NCBI GenBank assembly: GCA_016081115.2
Contig: JABTTQ020000650.1
Location: forward strand, 62,001 to 126,000
DNA from: Rehmannia glutinosa
Lineage: Eukaryota > Streptophyta > Magnoliopsida > Lamiales > Orobanchaceae
Direction of reading: 5' to 3'
Length of the DNA stretch: 64,000 nt
Made by a program: the position numbers and the translations under genes. Within the stretch, counting starts at the first letter, position 1. Every line of letters begins with the position of its first letter. Positions 9,446 through 22,385 of the stretch are shown here, one piece after another. The notes beneath the pieces are model-generated. The model was not told where the DNA came from. It was given only the letters and a program-made list of their open reading frames with translations, and made no database searches.

Positions 9446-12400
9446 TCATCTCCTTTTGTCTCCTTCTTTCATCTTGTTCAAGATCTTCTTCTCTTTTTCT
9501 CGTCGTCACCATTTTGCCTTCTTTTTCTTTTCATATGCCTTCTCGCGGCGCCTTCATCTCTTCTTATTCTTTCCTGTCTCTCCTCCCATAGCCGAGTTTG
9601 TCTCTTGTTTTCTTCTTCTAGTCTTTTTACATACTCGGCGTTAGTTTTAGCCACTTGCAAATTTGCTACTTGGTCAAGCCCAAAGAGATCCCTCATTTCT
9701 TTCCCGGATCCACATATTCAATGTTTTTGGGCGAGGTCTAGGTCTGAAGCTTCTTCCTCCACTCATCGCTTCTTCCTCTACCTGGGCGTATCTTTGTCTT
9801 GGGGTCTTCTTCTTTCCGGTGAGTGACCGGCGGAGTGACCACAGAGTGACCGGTAGTCCTTGCTGTCGGCCTTCTTCACATAACGTGAGACCCTTTTCCC
9901 AAGATAAGTCCCAAGCTTGAGCCACGACATATTTTCAAAGTATCCCTCGATTCGAGCGTTTTAAATTCATCAACTGATCGTGGCTCTGTCCCGACATCCG
10001 AGATGGCATAAGTGTCTCTTCTCTTGGAATGCCTCCATGTTCTTTCAAGATGTTCATAATTCGGGCATCCATTCTTCCTTCCACTTTCTTCATCCCTCGC
10101 TTCAATTGTTTTTCTCTTATCGGCCCATGGATATAGCAGAGTGTTGGAGTGGCGGAGTCACGAGGGAGTTCTTCGCTTATAATGTCACGTGAGGACCTTG
10201 TTGGGGGTTTGTGCAATCATCAAGGTCACATCGTCGATTCCCCTCAACAAGCTTTCCTTTCTTTTGTTTCAAAACTTCCTCACTGATTTTCCTTCTCAGT
10301 TGCTCCTTTCTTTTCAGCCTTGATTTTAGCGCTTTAAGGTATTCCTCTTCCCCTTTTTGGCATCATCAAAGGATAGAGGAACCCAGGGAACATCGCGCAA
10401 GCGGAAGTCGAGCCTGGCGATAGTCGAGTTCGCTTCAAGTCTCTGCGTTGTAAGCAAAGACGAATTCGGATCGAGTAGCGTTGGACTCAAATCGCTTCAT
10501 CTCGGCCATGAGAAGGCTGAATTTTCTAGTCATGTGTTCTTCCAAACGCTGTAGATCATTCGTATTTTGCTCACGCAGAGTTTTTATCTCGGCAGATGAG
10601 CTTCATGCATGTGCTCAATATGTTCTCTCAGCTTCGTTTTTGCATCGGCATTTTGACTCTCCATACCAAAGCAGCCTTGTTGAACAAAGTTCAAGAATCG
10701 ACTTGTTCCACACGCATTGTTTTTCTTTGTTGCCACCATTCCCTTATTCTCGATGTTATGCCTCTCAAGTCGGCTGTAAGGTTGGCATCTCTATTGTCGG
10801 TCGCATGTCCAAAGAGGCCTCGATGCCTCTCCATCCGTTCAACCTCGGCAAATAGTGCCTTGAACACTTCTCGAACTTGGTGATTCTTCATTGCGGTGAT
10901 GGCCATACAAAGATCAAAGTCATAAGCAAACTGGAACAATGGTACTCAAGAGAAAACGGAGCGGGTGCGTGATAGCGTGCGCGTTCATTCTCGACTCTTC
11001 ATGGAGGTCGGGTACCTCCAGGAAAAATGAAAAGATTCTATAAAAGATTCATCACCGCCACCGGGATTTGTTCGATGATGAGCGGTGCGCGTGAAGTTCT
11101 TTTAGGAATCGACCCTCTGCAGCCTTGAGGAGCTGCAAAGTGGTCTCTTGTTCACTGGGTTGTGTTGTGAAGTGGACCGGCTTGCCGAGCCCATTTGTCT
11201 CAACAACCGTTGGTCTCACCATGATTTTTCCATTTGAGTAGAGATGGTCCTCGGCCTTATCGAGCGTCATCGGACGATGATGAGATTTCCATTGGTGGCT
11301 CATCATCAAAGTTAAAGGTTTGACGAGTAGTCTTGGGATCGACTTGCTCGTGCTTGGAACATCCGCATGGTGAGTCTTTTGGATTTGGCATGGGGATGAC
11401 TCGGCTTCTTCTTCGCCTTCGATCCCGAGAAAGGGTACATCAGATTATCCCGGGAATCATGAAGGGCGCTTATCTCCTTCTCGGATGGGTCGATGATAGT
11501 AGGAGGGATGTTCTCTACTTGACCTCTTTACCCCGGAAGTCTCAACCTCCGTGGGCCTTCGCACCTCCACCGGTCTCTCTGCAGCAAGGCCTTGGTCCTC
11601 CCTTTCGACAGTGTGTTGTCTTAGGGTCTTCTGTGGTGGCATCCATTGAGTCTCAACCCCATGGATTGCACTTTCATCGCCCAGTGTTAACTCCGTACAT
11701 TCCTTCCTCGTGCCTCTTGATCGCGGCGTCATTAGCCTTAGAGGCGGTTGGCACCTCGGAGATGGATCTCAAGTCTCAATCGCCTCGAGCTTCGTTGATG
11801 GCAACTTCTTTGTTCTTCTCGTGTTTGTAATTTCTCTCTTTCGCCTTCTTGATTCGTTGTGGAGTCATCTGCGGCATCCTCCGACCTTGCCTGCAGTGGA
11901 GGAGTTTCCCACCTCGGTGGCGCACCACGGTGAGTGACTTGGAATGGGGTCACTCGTCTCCAAACTCCCCGGCTGTTTCGATTGAATGTTCAGCCGTTGG
12001 GGCGGTGGTAACACACCTTCAATAGGGGTTGGCTCGATGGGGTCCCCACTATCCCGTTTCATCGCCAGTCCCTTATTGCCTTCTTCGAGTGAGGAAGTGG
12101 TGGCAAACAACATGGCGATTTCTTTGAACCACTCCCATTGGATCAATTTCGGTGTGCGGTTTCGAGGACTCTCCTGGTCCCTCCATCAATCTTTGCTCGT
12201 GAAGGATTTCGATTCATGCAATGCCCGCCTGCATTTGCAACTCTTTCGTGGGCAGCAGCATTCTCCGTTCCTCATCATCGCCGGAGAAGACATCAAGGAG
12301 AGGATGTGTGTTCTCGTGGTGCCGGGAGATAGGCGGATGCTTGCCTTCTCACGTGCCTCGGCCTTCCTCTCGCTTGCTTTTCTTTCTCCTTGTCCTTGTA

Positions 12401-13924
12401 GATCTGCGGGAGATGTCCGTGCGATTTTGTCTTCATCCGTAGCTGGGAGCACAGAGTTAATCCAAGGAAATTTAGCAGTTCCTCTTCTTCTTCTATAAAC
12501 TCGGTCGTTGGAACTGTTCCGACTTACTCAACTTCCATTTCCTCCACTCACGCAGACGATTTTGGATGTGCGGGTAAGGTGGGGATAGGATCATCACATC
12601 ACTATCCGCTGCGCGGTTTCTTCTTGTGTTTCAGTGCGTGAACTACATTTTGTGTCTTGGAGTTGCCTCTGTTGATCGCCTTCACGAGACTTGCTGTTTC
12701 ATCAATTACATCTGGAGACTCTACTTCTCCGGCAGAGTCTCCGTGATCTGCTCTAGCCGAGTGGCCGACTCGGCTTGTTTCTCAACTCGGAGCGCTTGAT
12801 AATTCGTCTTCGTCTCCTAGTTTGTACCAGAGGGATTTACGGTTCGAGACGGTGTCCTCGAGTCTGGGGCGGGGTGGGGTGTCTTTGGTGTCTTTTCTCG
12901 AGAAGCGGCCGTCTTGGCTTCTCGTTCTCCTCTTCTTGACGATCGGAGAAGGTATTTGTGAGTCCTTCTCGCCGTGCTGCAGGAGCGGGAGACACGGCTG
13001 CTGGGCGCGGTGACTCTGCTGCAGGGCGGGGAGCATGTTTGATTTTCTTTCTTTGCAGGGGCAACTTGATCTTCTTACTTGTGCAGGGCGACTTTTCTTC
13101 TTGGTGGAGAGGAAACAATCGTATCTTCGGGGTCGGTGATTCCCCTCCTTTGGTGTCGCCTCTCTTGGCGTAAGCTCTCTTTCGTGCGCCGAGAGAGAGG
13201 TTTGCTCGAACATCCTCTTGTTAACATGGAATGCCTTCCCATGTCTAAGAGGGACTCCTTTCACCTCCATTAGCCGGCCAATCACTAGGCCATATCCTAG
13301 GGATCCTCCAAATGTGCCATCTTCCTTGAAGGATTTGTTCCCCACGTTCGCAGCAGAGTCTGCATTGTAGACAAACTCAACCCGATTTATCTTCTTTTCT
13401 GCGATGATTGCCATTACAATCGGCTTTGCCTTTGTGATTGGTCAAAGCGCCAAATTTGATGTCGATACATTTGGCAACTATGTCCAACAACTTGTGATAA
13501 TCCTCCTTGGTGATCTCTTGTTTTTTGATACACTATTTTATCAAAGAAAGTCGGGCTTGGCTATTTCTTTCCAAGCATCGGCCAGGTGTTGACATCGGCT
13601 TCATTAATCTCGATGCTCCTCTCGTTGGTAGTGAGCAATGTTCACCAAATCCTTGGCGAGAGATAGTCACCGCTTTCCGTGAGCAGATGACTTTATTCCT
13701 TCATCGTGAATCTCGGCATTCACGTAGAAATTGTGCGACTTCCTCCACATATGTCATCGGATATTCTAACGTCGAAACGGTTTCACCGGACGTTTCCAAC
13801 TTTTTCAGCGATTTTCTTCACTAGGGTGTCATCGGACCCTTGTTTCACCATTCCTTTCGAAATCCACCGTAGAGCCGGTGTGGATTTGCTTTCCTAACTT
13901 GGTAAAGTTATAAGTTGGTGCCAT
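9446..13924 (-). CDS. Element A additional ORF downstream of pol (broken)
   Basis: A coding block of about 1,490 codons, interrupted by frameshifts. The start is the ATG at 13924-13922, supported by the same position in copies C and D; the stop is at about 9446-9448. The N-terminal part carries a KLGKQIHTGSxVDF segment. A strongly conserved block at about 13205-13350 contains NKSFKEDGTFGGSLGYGLV and RLMEVKGVPLRHGKAFHVNK. A low-complexity Ala/Pro linker follows (about 12950-13060), then basic and acidic stretches with likely nuclear-localisation clusters. The C-terminal coiled coil (9478-9696) is very rich in Arg, Lys and Glu. I see no signal peptide or membrane segment, so an envelope role is not supported although the position matches the env-like ORF of Sireviruses. 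The N-terminal part recalls plant retroelement-associated proteins annotated as putative plant transposon protein; that link is tentative. Confidence 0.65.
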
Positions 13925-14171
13925 TTTTCGGGATTATATCAAGAAAAACTCGAGAAATTGATTTGAAGATTGATAGGGTTTCGAGAGAAATTTTTGCCTT
14001 TGCTTTTGAGAGAAAGAAATGAACAATTTTAGAAGTGTGAGAGAGACGGACGAAAATGGTTTAAATATGGTTTATGAAAGGGCGTGCGGGTGGTTTTGAA
14101 ATGTGATCGAAATCAACGGCTTAGATTTTGCACGCCTATTTAGCATTTAATGTCTCGTATTTAATGCGGTA

Positions 14172-14358
14172 GCATTTATATCCAATCATAAGCTTGGTGT
14201 GCGGCTTTATGTGTGTACACATCATCATTATCCGACGTATTTCTTAAAACATTCCCGCTTAGTCAAAACGACTGCGTTTTTGTCACTTTGCTTATAAGTG
14301 ACTCAGCTTATCCTTTAGCTGATTTAACTCTACTTCTCACAGTTCTCTTAGTGACTCA
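14172..14358 (-). promoter_or_regulatory. Promoter-like block before the additional ORF, copy A
   Basis: Between the pol stop and the additional-ORF ATG, the - strand has GGATATAAATGC (14172-14182, TATA-like) next to an inverted CCAAT at 14182-14186. Further upstream are a TTCCCGC word and two TGACTCA sites (14299-14305 and 14352-14358), which match bZIP (GCN4/AP-1-type) sites. In the other copies TGACGTCA is also present; here that place reads CCGACGTAT. The TATA-like box is about 250 bases from the ATG. Confidence 0.45.
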
Positions 14359-17300
14359 GCTATCAGCTGACTCGGTGTAGCTGTCTTTCCGATCTGGTGA
14401 TTTCTTCGGTGATTTACGTGTTCGACTCTTTTTCACCTCCTTTTGTTCCATTTCTTTTCTTTGATTTTTACGTGTGTCACTTAGTTCAATTAACCCCAAC
14501 TCATGTTTGAGTTCTTCAAATCTTGACTCACATAATGGTTTTGTGAAGATGTCAGCTAGTTGTTTATCAGTTGAGATATATTCCAGGATGATGTCCTTCT
14601 TTTCAACATGATCTCTTATGAAGTGATATCTGACATCAATGTGCTTTGTTCTTGAATGCAACACAGGATTTTGAGTGATTGCAATTGCACTTGTGTTATC
14701 ACACATGATTGGAATTTCTTTTTCCTCAACTTCATAGTCTCTTTGTTGTCTCATCCATAGGACTTGGGCTACTTGTTTGCGCGCAGCCTATGTATTCTCG
14801 CTTCATTTTGTAGAGGTGGCTATTGAGTTTTGCTTCTTGCTAAACCAGGAGATCACTGTTCCTAGCATTTGACATGTGCCGAAGTGTTTCTTCTGTCCAC
14901 TCTGCATCCAAGATAGTCGAGAATCGAATAGCCAATTAGCTTGAATCCTCCTTCCTTTGGATACCATAGCCTACTTCTTGGATTCCTTTCAAGTATCTCA
15001 ATATTCTCTTAGTCTTTGTCATATGGCTCTCTTTTGGAGCAGATTGAAATCTTGCACATACACCTACAAACAAAGGTGATGTCCGGCCGCTTGCTTTGTG
15101 AGATAGAGCAATGATCCAATAAGTGCTCAGATCTTGTTTGATCTGAGGCTTACCATCCGCATCCATGTCCATTTTGACTGATGTGTTCATTGGTATTTTT
15201 ACAAAAGACTTTTCCTCCATACCAAACTTCTTCATTAAATCTCTGGTGTATTTTGTTTGACTTATGAAGGTTCCATCCTTCAAATTGTTTTCACTTGGAG
15301 TCCAAGGAAGAAGGTCAACTCTCCCATCATGCTCATTTCAAATTTACTTTGCATGAGGTTTGAAAACTTTTCACACAGACTCTTTGTTTGTGGAACCAAA
15401 AATGATATCATCCACATATATTTGAACAAACAAGATACTCTTTTTGTCTTGAATTCGAAAAGTGTTCTATCTACTTTTCCTTTTGTGAATCCATTTTCGG
15501 TTAGGAATTGTGACAAAGTATCATACCATGCCTCGGGTGCCTGTTTCAATCCATATAGAGCTTTCTTGAGTTTGTATACCTTATCTCCAAGAGTCTTTCG
15601 CTCAAATCCTGGAGGTTGTTCAACATACACTTCTTCTTCCAATAAACCATTTAGAAATGCACTTTTTACATCCATCGATATACAATGAAATTCTTGTGAG
15701 TGCATAGGCAAGAAACATCCTTATAGCTTCCAATATTGCTACGAGGGCAAATGTTTCATCAAAATCTATCCCTTCTTCTTGGCAATATCCTTTGGCTACT
15801 AGTCTTGCTTTATTTCTTACCACGTAACCTTCCTCGTTCATCTTATTTTCAACACCCATTTGGTGCCAATAACATTTTGATGTATGGGTCTTTGCACTAA
15901 TTCCCATACTTTATTTCTTTCAAACTGATTGACTCTTCTTGCATAGCTTGAATCCAATGTGTGTCGTCCAATGCTTGTGACATGTCTTTGGGCTCTATTT
16001 GCGAGATGAAGCATGTGAACATAGCTTCTTGTTGAGTTCGGATCTTGTTTTGACACCTTCTCTTATATCTCCAATGACAAGTTCGTGGATGGTCTCTTAG
16101 CCATCTTACATCAGGTTGGAGTAAGTTAGTGGATTGATCGACTTGCTTGTTTGTGTTCTTTGTGGAAGACTCTCTCGTAATCACTTAGCCGCAAATTTTC
16201 CAAGTTGTTTTTGAGATTGGCTATCCCATCTTCTTCTCAATTGATAATTCCGATTTGGCTTGACCAAAGGGACTCTTCTCGTATGGTTGGATGATTCACT
16301 TATCGGTGACTTTTCAATGTCTTCTCCATTTACATTTCGCTCATCGAATACTACATGAATGGATTCTTCGTAACCATAGTTCTTTTGTTGAGTATCCTGT
16401 AGCTTTGCTTTCTTTGAGTATCCTAAGAAGATACCTTCATCACTTTAGCATCAAAAGCCTTTAGGTTGTCTTTGCCATTGTTGTGGATGAAGCATTTACA
16501 TCCAAATATTCTCAAATATGCAACATTTGGTTTTCTTCCGATCCAGATCTCATAGGAGTCTTTGTCACCGTTGTCTATTTATCATACATCTGTTTTGGGT
16601 GTAGCAAGTTTGTGTTGATTGCTTGACCCCAAAATCTTTTTGGTAACCCCGTTGACCTAACATGGTCCTTCTTCGCTTCTTTGAGGGTTCTTTCCTTCTT
16701 TCGCAACTCCATTCTGTTGTGGAGTTCTTGTCAGCCGATAGTTCATGACCAATACCATTTTCAATACAATATCGAGTTATTATTCCATTGACAAATTCGG
16801 TTCCTCTGTCGATCTTATTTTGATAATGGTTTGACTCTTCTCGTTTTGAATCCTCTTCATCGATTGTGGTAGTTTTTGTAGAGTTTCTTTCTTCTTGCAC
16901 ATGAATATTGTCCATGTATATCTAGAGTAGTCATCTACTACTACCAAGGTGTATTTCTTTCCACTTATGTTCCGGGCCGGGGCCAAATAGATCCATATGA
17001 AGCGGATGCAATATTCTTGTTGAGGATGGGCATGTCTTTTCTTTGAATGACGACTTGATTTGTTTTCCCTTCTCGACGCGTCACATATACTTTCCTTCTT
17101 GTATCGAGTCCGGAAGTCCTTCTACAAGATTATACGGCAAGCTTGTTAATCGTTTTGAAGTTCGGGTGATTTCACTTTTTGTGCCACGACCTAACTTGAT
17201 TCAATTGCGCTCTTTGCTAGTAGAGAGTCTTTGGGTGTTGCAGTTGACCAATCCACTACATACATGTTTTTTGTCTACATCCTTGCAAAGACAACTTCAT

Positions 17301-17600
17301 TTGATTCAATATCTTTGATTTGGCATATACCCATGTTGAATCCAACATTGTAACCCTTGTCACGAGTTGGTGATGCTCGGTAAGTTGAAGTTGAGTCCTT
17401 CAACATATGCAACATCGTGATTTCTAATCCATTCCTCTTGATGGATCCAATGCCTCTTATTTCACCAGGAGCTTCATTTCCTCCAAATATGACTTTTGTT
17501 CCTTTAACTTCCTTGAATTTTGACAGATTTTTCTTATTTCTGTCATATGCCTGGAACAACCACTATCCATGTACCAGGTTCCTTCGCTTTCATTCCTTGA
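14356..17600 (-). CDS. Element A pol: protease, integrase, RT, RNase H (broken)
   Basis: This is the 3' two-thirds of a single gag-pol frame, now split by frameshifts. The protease motif CSRHMT is at about 17530-17555. A pre-integrase segment (GKQIKSSF, about 17050-17075) leads into the integrase core, with VVVDDYSRYTW at about 16920-16960 and GTEFVNG at about 16785-16805. Reverse transcriptase follows, with KARLVAKGYCQEEGIDFDETF at about 15745-15820, SAFLNGLLEEEVYVEQPPGFE at about 15605-15670 and KALYGLKQAP at about 15530-15570. The catalytic YVDD can be read at about 15405-15420, one frame away from its neighbours. RNase H ends with HSRTKHIDVRYHFIRDHVEK (about 14600-14665) and LADIFTKPL (about 14530-14555), then a Lys/Arg-rich tail to the stop at 14356. 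Confidence 0.9.
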
Positions 17601-19946
17601 ACCGCAATCAAGGAAATTAAGTTTTAGGTACCCATACTTGCATGCGGGTCTGAGGGGTTAGAATTGTAAGATGATCCAACCAACCTATAGCCAAATGATT
17701 TGACTCTAAGGGGTTGCCATCTATCAGTGCCATAATTATAATTAATCGACAAATTGCTTGGGGATTCTAGGTTCATACAAATTGTCTCTTTTGTCAGTAT
17801 GCTGCATATGTGTTTTAGCAATTGCCTTCCTTGGGTAATTGTGGTGTCTCTCCGAGTGTAGTGCCTAAGTGCATATGTGTCTTTGATGAAAGCTCTTATG
17901 CTTTTGGAATGGCCTTTCTTTGAGTTCTAGGCCTTTGCCATTTGGGCTTATATTCCATAAGTCGTGCGGATAGTTCACATTATTCCAATCGGCTTGGCTT
18001 GGATATTTTCTACCATTCCCATCATATGTATTTCTTTTGTGGGTTTTCGGGGTTTTTGGTAGCTCGCTTCTTCTTTACATAGTATTTTCGTTTTGGAGTT
18101 TGCCGAGGACTCGGGTGAATCTCTTCTCGGTGTCCTTTCAAAGACACTCAATCGGTTGTTTTCCTTTTCCTTTGTAACCAAGGCCAGTTTGCTTATTATT
18201 GTGCTTTGGAGTGAATGTGTGTGCAACATTTAGAGTTTTGGATTTTTCAGACTCTTCATGACTTGAAGATCCTTTTTCCAAAATTACTCTTGAGGTTTGA
18301 CATAGCACAGAGGAATTAAATCCTAAGCCTGTCTTGTCTCCACATTCTCTTTGACTCATAATAAGATCATCCAATGATTTAGATGCCTTAGTGAATGAGG
18401 CAATAACATTCTTGAGGTCATTCTCCCTCTTTTCTATAGCAGCAATTTTCGCTATTAATCTAGCATTTTCAGCCTTTAAACTTTCATTCTCATCGCCTAT
18501 TTGACTTAGAGTGCTCGACTCCTTAGTCACTTGGAGTTTTGACCTTTGAGTATTTGTTCTCCTCATTCAATAGTGTGTGTGAGGATTTAATGTGTTCAAA
18601 ATCTTTCATCATTTTGCCTAATGAATCATAAAGATCGAGTGGGTGATGAAGTGTGTGTGTCACGATCACTATGACTAGTGTCGAGTTTGATGAGTTAGAG
18701 TGTACCTCATCTTCTTGGTCAGTTGATCTTGTTCCTTGGCCATCAAGCGATCGGGCTTCTTCTTCGAGTCACTTGAGTAGTCGCTTCTTTGCTCTCTCAA
18801 TCACTCTCTCTTGACTTGGTTTTAGTGATCTCTGCAGCCATCATTGCCTTTTTTTTTCTTTTGTCTTCTTCTTTCTCTCAAGACTTTTCTTTCTTCTTCA
18901 TCCATGTATTTGTTGACTACAGGATATGGACAATCAATGGCATAGTGACCTGGTTGTCTACTGGTTCAAAGATAGATATTCAACCTTTTGATTAGCTCTT
19001 TCCATTCTTGGATTGTCACCCTTTGATACTCAACTTTTTGATGATCTGTTCTCTTGGTTGGCCTATCTTCCTTGATTTGGAGGGAGCCGAGTGTCTTCTC
19101 GGAAGATTCACCCTTTCCTCTCTTGTAGTTCTTATTGAAGAACTTGTTGAACCTCTTAACCATCGGGGCTATTTCTTCCGGGTCAATGACTTCTTTGACC
19201 TCGGCTCTCTTCCCATCTTTAACAATTAGAGCAGTTGTTTTGGGTACAACTGTCTCTTCCTGGTCTTTTTTTCTTCTCACCAAACTCGTAGGCTTTGAGG
19301 TCCGAGAATAACTCATGGTTGGATGTCTTTGATAGGTCCATGGAATGTCTCAGTGCCATGACCTTCATTTCCCATTCATTTGGAAGACTTTTTAGGATTT
19401 TCATACACATTTCTTCTCGTGTATATTCCTTTCCAAGTGCGAGACATCTCATTTGTGATTTTTGTGAACCGAGCATCTAGTTGATCCAGGGTTCTCTCCC
19501 GAGATCATTTTGAAGTTCTCAAATTTACGTACAACCACTGATAATTTGTTTTCTTTGATTTGCTCCGAGCCTTCACAAATCAATGTCGACTTGTCCTGCA
19601 TTTCTTTAGCCGTTTTGCATGATTTGACTTTATTCAACATGGCTTTGTCCAAGGTTTTGTAAAGGATGTCCTTGGCTACATTGTCCGGTTATATCTTTTT
19701 CTGTCATCATTTGTCCACTCGGTTCTTGGTTTTTCAACCATAATCGATGCGGGAGCAACATCTTCTTCTCCTTGTTTGCAACTCTTCGCATAAATTGTGT
19801 TCACCTTTAAGATTTGCAGAGGCCCATCTTCTATCACTATCCACATCTCATCATGTAATCTTTGATAGATGAGCTCGCATACGAATTTTCCAATCATCAA
19901 ATTCTTCAATAGTGAACATAAGGATGCGTGTCAAATTTGCTTCCAT
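17600..19946 (-). CDS. Element A gag (broken)
   Basis: The start is the ATG at 19946-19944, about 115 bases inside the primer site. The N-terminal capsid-like part contains FTIEEFDDWKIRMRAHL and, further on, KSCKTAKEMQDKSTLICEG; this is the usual copia gag type. A nucleic-acid-binding zinc knuckle ends GHYAIDC (about 18928-18950); its first cysteines are damaged here but readable in copy B (CWNCIQPGH, about 39636-39662). A coiled coil with GDENESLKAENARLIAKI lies at about 18440-18520 and is followed by SLDDLIMSQRECGDKTGLGF, as in Sirevirus Gag. It would form the intracellular virus-like particle. Confidence 0.85.
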
Positions 19947-20059
19947 GATAATAACTTTTAATGATAAAAAGCGTTTCGAGGGTTTAAGTACTAAAGCGGA
20001 CTTTGAAAAGTTTGGAGATCTAGTTCAAGAACCGGTGTGGAGGGTTCAATGAACCAACC

Positions 20060-20071
20060 GCTCCGATACCA
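20060..20071 (-). promoter_or_regulatory. Primer-binding site of element A (tRNA-iMet type)
   Basis: On the - strand TGGTATCGGAGC begins two bases after the 5' LTR end. The standard plant initiator-methionine primer site is TGGTATCAGAGC, so it differs at one base inside a CAG word. The same variant occurs in copy B (40748-40759). Confidence 0.9.
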
Positions 20072-20073
20072 CT

Positions 20074-21629
20074 TGTAGGTCCCAAGGGGTGTAAGTGTAA
20101 GGTTTAGAAGGGGGTTGAATAAACCTTACCAAATTTTCGATTTAGTCCTTTTTAAATATACGAGTTGATTCTACACAGTTTGTGTCCTTGATGGACAGAT
20201 TGATTTAGTCAAGCAAAGAGAGTTAGTCTCTCAACAGACTCAACTGAGTGTTGATGGAATAACTCATTTGTTGACTCTAAATTAACTCAATTGTGGTTTT
20301 GTTTTTTTGGAAGACTTAACACCCTTAAGTTTGATTAAGCAAGAGTTTAGTGCTAGGTTTAGTACTAGTATTATCAAGTGGATAGCAAATTTATCAGCAG
20401 ATATAAGCAGTTAAAAATGCAGGAATTAAAGTCTTTGAAATGTAAATGACACAATGAAATTTTTATAGAGGTTCGAAGATGGGGTAATTCTTCTACTCCT
20501 CTCTTCTTCAACTCTGGAGGAATCCACTAGGTAATGATCGGTTTACAAAGTGGTAATGTCCGAGATACAAGTCTTGATCACACAGTGACTTGATCCTTTG
20601 GGACTCGATCTGGAGATGCCTTGATCACTCAGTGCCTTCTCTTACGACTCGGCTTCTTCACAGGGCACCGCTTACTTGCTACTACTGACTCACTTGCTCA
20701 AGCTCTTTGGATTTGATCACGAAGCCCTCCAAAAACTTAAGACTTGGTTCGACCTTGAACCTTCCTACAATCCTTCGTGGAATGTAGACCCCTTTTCTTC
20801 AAAAGTTTCTTCTTCAACTCGATTGAAGTTCTCTTTCCTTCACAGTGAGTGTTGGATTGATGTACTTCGTAATGTAGGCTTGAGGATTAATCTTGAATGA
20901 TTTTGAGAGTATTTCTGGTTACACTTTGATTGATTTCTTGAGTGTTCGTGGTTCAGGTAACCTTCTCTCGAGTCATTCCTCGGCCTTTTATAGTGATCTT
21001 TCAAAAATTTGCCCGTTGAAGAGATAGGCTTATTTTTGAAAGTCACTTGCGATCGTTGGCTTGTCTTGTTGCGATCCTTGGAATTGCCATTTCCTCGTAT
21101 GAATTGTTCTTTCACCTTTTCGGAGTTCGACACGGTGTAGTGCTTCCCATTGGTTCATTCCTTTTGCACGCCGGGTGAGCACTCGAGAAAGGTGGTATGG
21201 AGATATTACTTGTTTAAGTAAATCTCTTGATTTCTCGCGGCGAATCTTTTACGCTTATCTCGACTTGATCGCATTTCCTAGCTTTCCCAGGTGACTTAGA
21301 GTCAGCCTTCCAATCATTGGATGACTCTTTGTCACTTCAACTTGAGACTTGGCTTTTCTCGAGTTGACTTGATCGATACTCCACTTAGCCGCATCTCACC
21401 GCTTCTTGATGAGAGTTCCGTCTACTCTTCTTTGCCATACTCACTGTCTCACACAGTAGTCTTCCTTCTAGTCTTGATTGTCTTTTTGCATGTTAGGCGT
21501 AGGCCGACTTAACTCGGCTTGGCCACTCTAATTGTTACAATGCATTTTCAAAGAAGAATTGGGGTGCCAATTTTCTATTCTAAGTTTTACATGGCATTCA
21601 TCAAAATCTAAACAATAAAATTCCTAACA
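20074..21629 (-). repeat. Element A 5' LTR
   Basis: A 1,556-bp LTR with TG...CA ends. It supplies the promoter for the genomic RNA, transcribed leftward. Confidence 0.92.
20986..20992 (-). promoter_or_regulatory. LTR TATA box, element A 5' LTR
   Basis: CACTATAAAAGGCC on the - strand is the best core-promoter match in the LTR. It is conserved at 8525-8531, 41662-41668 and 51292-51298. A second TATAAAAAT-type box lies further downstream (about 20459-20467), so the start site is not certain. Confidence 0.6.
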
Positions 21630-21634
21630 TCATG

Positions 21635-22363
21635 TCACCTCTATTGATAAACTTAATATTAGAAATATGATAAAATAACCAAAATCCATTTTTTAATATT
21701 TATAAATCTCAATCCTCATCTTCTATGTGACAGTCCCATGTGATTCCCATCACATCACGAATTCAATAAAAATATCGAATTCTCGAGCTAATATTGTATT
21801 GTCTATTAGAAGAACACATGAGATCATGATCATGCCTATTAAATAGGTGAAGGATTCCATATTGTGAATATATGTTCCTTGTTATTTCACTTTAATTCCC
21901 AAAGCATCGAGATATTGATCATCAATTTAATCTCACTCATTGATGCCTCAAAGAACTTCAAGTTAGTAATTAAAGTTCATTACCAACTCAGGATTAAGGT
22001 GTCATGTACGACAATCAAGTGAAATTAAATATCTATTGGTCAATTAAATATTTAATTTCACGTGGCCCAGTCCAATATATTTAGAAAATATATTAACAAT
22101 TTTATTACCAAAGTCAAGATAAACTTCAATAAATTTGAGACGATCTTATCAAAATATATTGTCCATATTTATTTATCGATCGTGAACTTTAATTCTTTGA
22201 ATTGAATTATAAATTGAATCCTTATGTATTTAACAACTTAAACACTCAATTTATAATATAAAACAATTCATGGACATATGCAAACTCAATATAGATAAAA
22301 ATAATATTTTATTCAAAATGTCTATTACATAGTAATTTACTCGTAGGCACAATACTACCAACA
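21635..22363 (-). mobile_element. Element E: inner part of its 3' LTR
   Basis: This stretch continues the LTR interrupted by element A and ends ACCAACA at 22363, directly before E's polypurine tract. It is AT-rich and has no ORF. Confidence 0.7.
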
Positions 22364-22385
22364 TTCTCCCACTTGCCCTAGAGTA
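22364..22385 (-). promoter_or_regulatory. Polypurine tract of element E
   Basis: The - strand reads GGGCAAGTGGGAGAA immediately before TGTTGGTAGT, the 5' end of E's LTR. It overlaps the pol stop codon (TAG at 22380-22378), a compact arrangement common in plant copia elements. Confidence 0.85.

Larger units (their letters stand above)
7608..21634 (-). mobile_element. Element A: complete 14-kb Sirevirus-like Ty1/copia element
   Basis: Two LTRs (7613-9178 and 20074-21629) face the same way, start TGTAGGTCCC and end CTAACA on the + strand. They are flanked by the perfect 5-bp target duplication TCATG (7608-7612 and 21630-21634). The coding strand is -. From right to left it holds the 5' LTR, primer site, gag, protease, integrase, reverse transcriptase, RNase H, a promoter-like gap, a long additional ORF, the polypurine tract and the 3' LTR. 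The order INT before RT defines Ty1/copia. Assignment to the Sirevirus lineage rests on four features: the primer site, the coiled coil after the zinc knuckle in gag, the phrase SLDDLI near it, and the extra ORF after pol. At 14 kb it is longer than usual for that lineage. It interrupts the LTR of element E. Confidence 0.9.

Noticed and set aside
9400..13900. Many + strand open frames of 60-170 codons in this stretch, and the equivalents at 30130-34830, 42880-47360 and 53675-57930
   Set aside because: They are shadows of the - strand additional ORF, they are not conserved as proteins between copies, and they have no recognisable domains.
9446..13924. Calling the additional ORF a retroviral-type envelope gene
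   Set aside because: No signal peptide, membrane helix, cleavage site or cysteine pattern is visible; the protein is charged, low-complexity and coiled-coil rich.
20060..20071. A tRNA gene at the primer-binding site
   Set aside because: Only 12 bases complementary to a tRNA 3' end are present; there is no cloverleaf.
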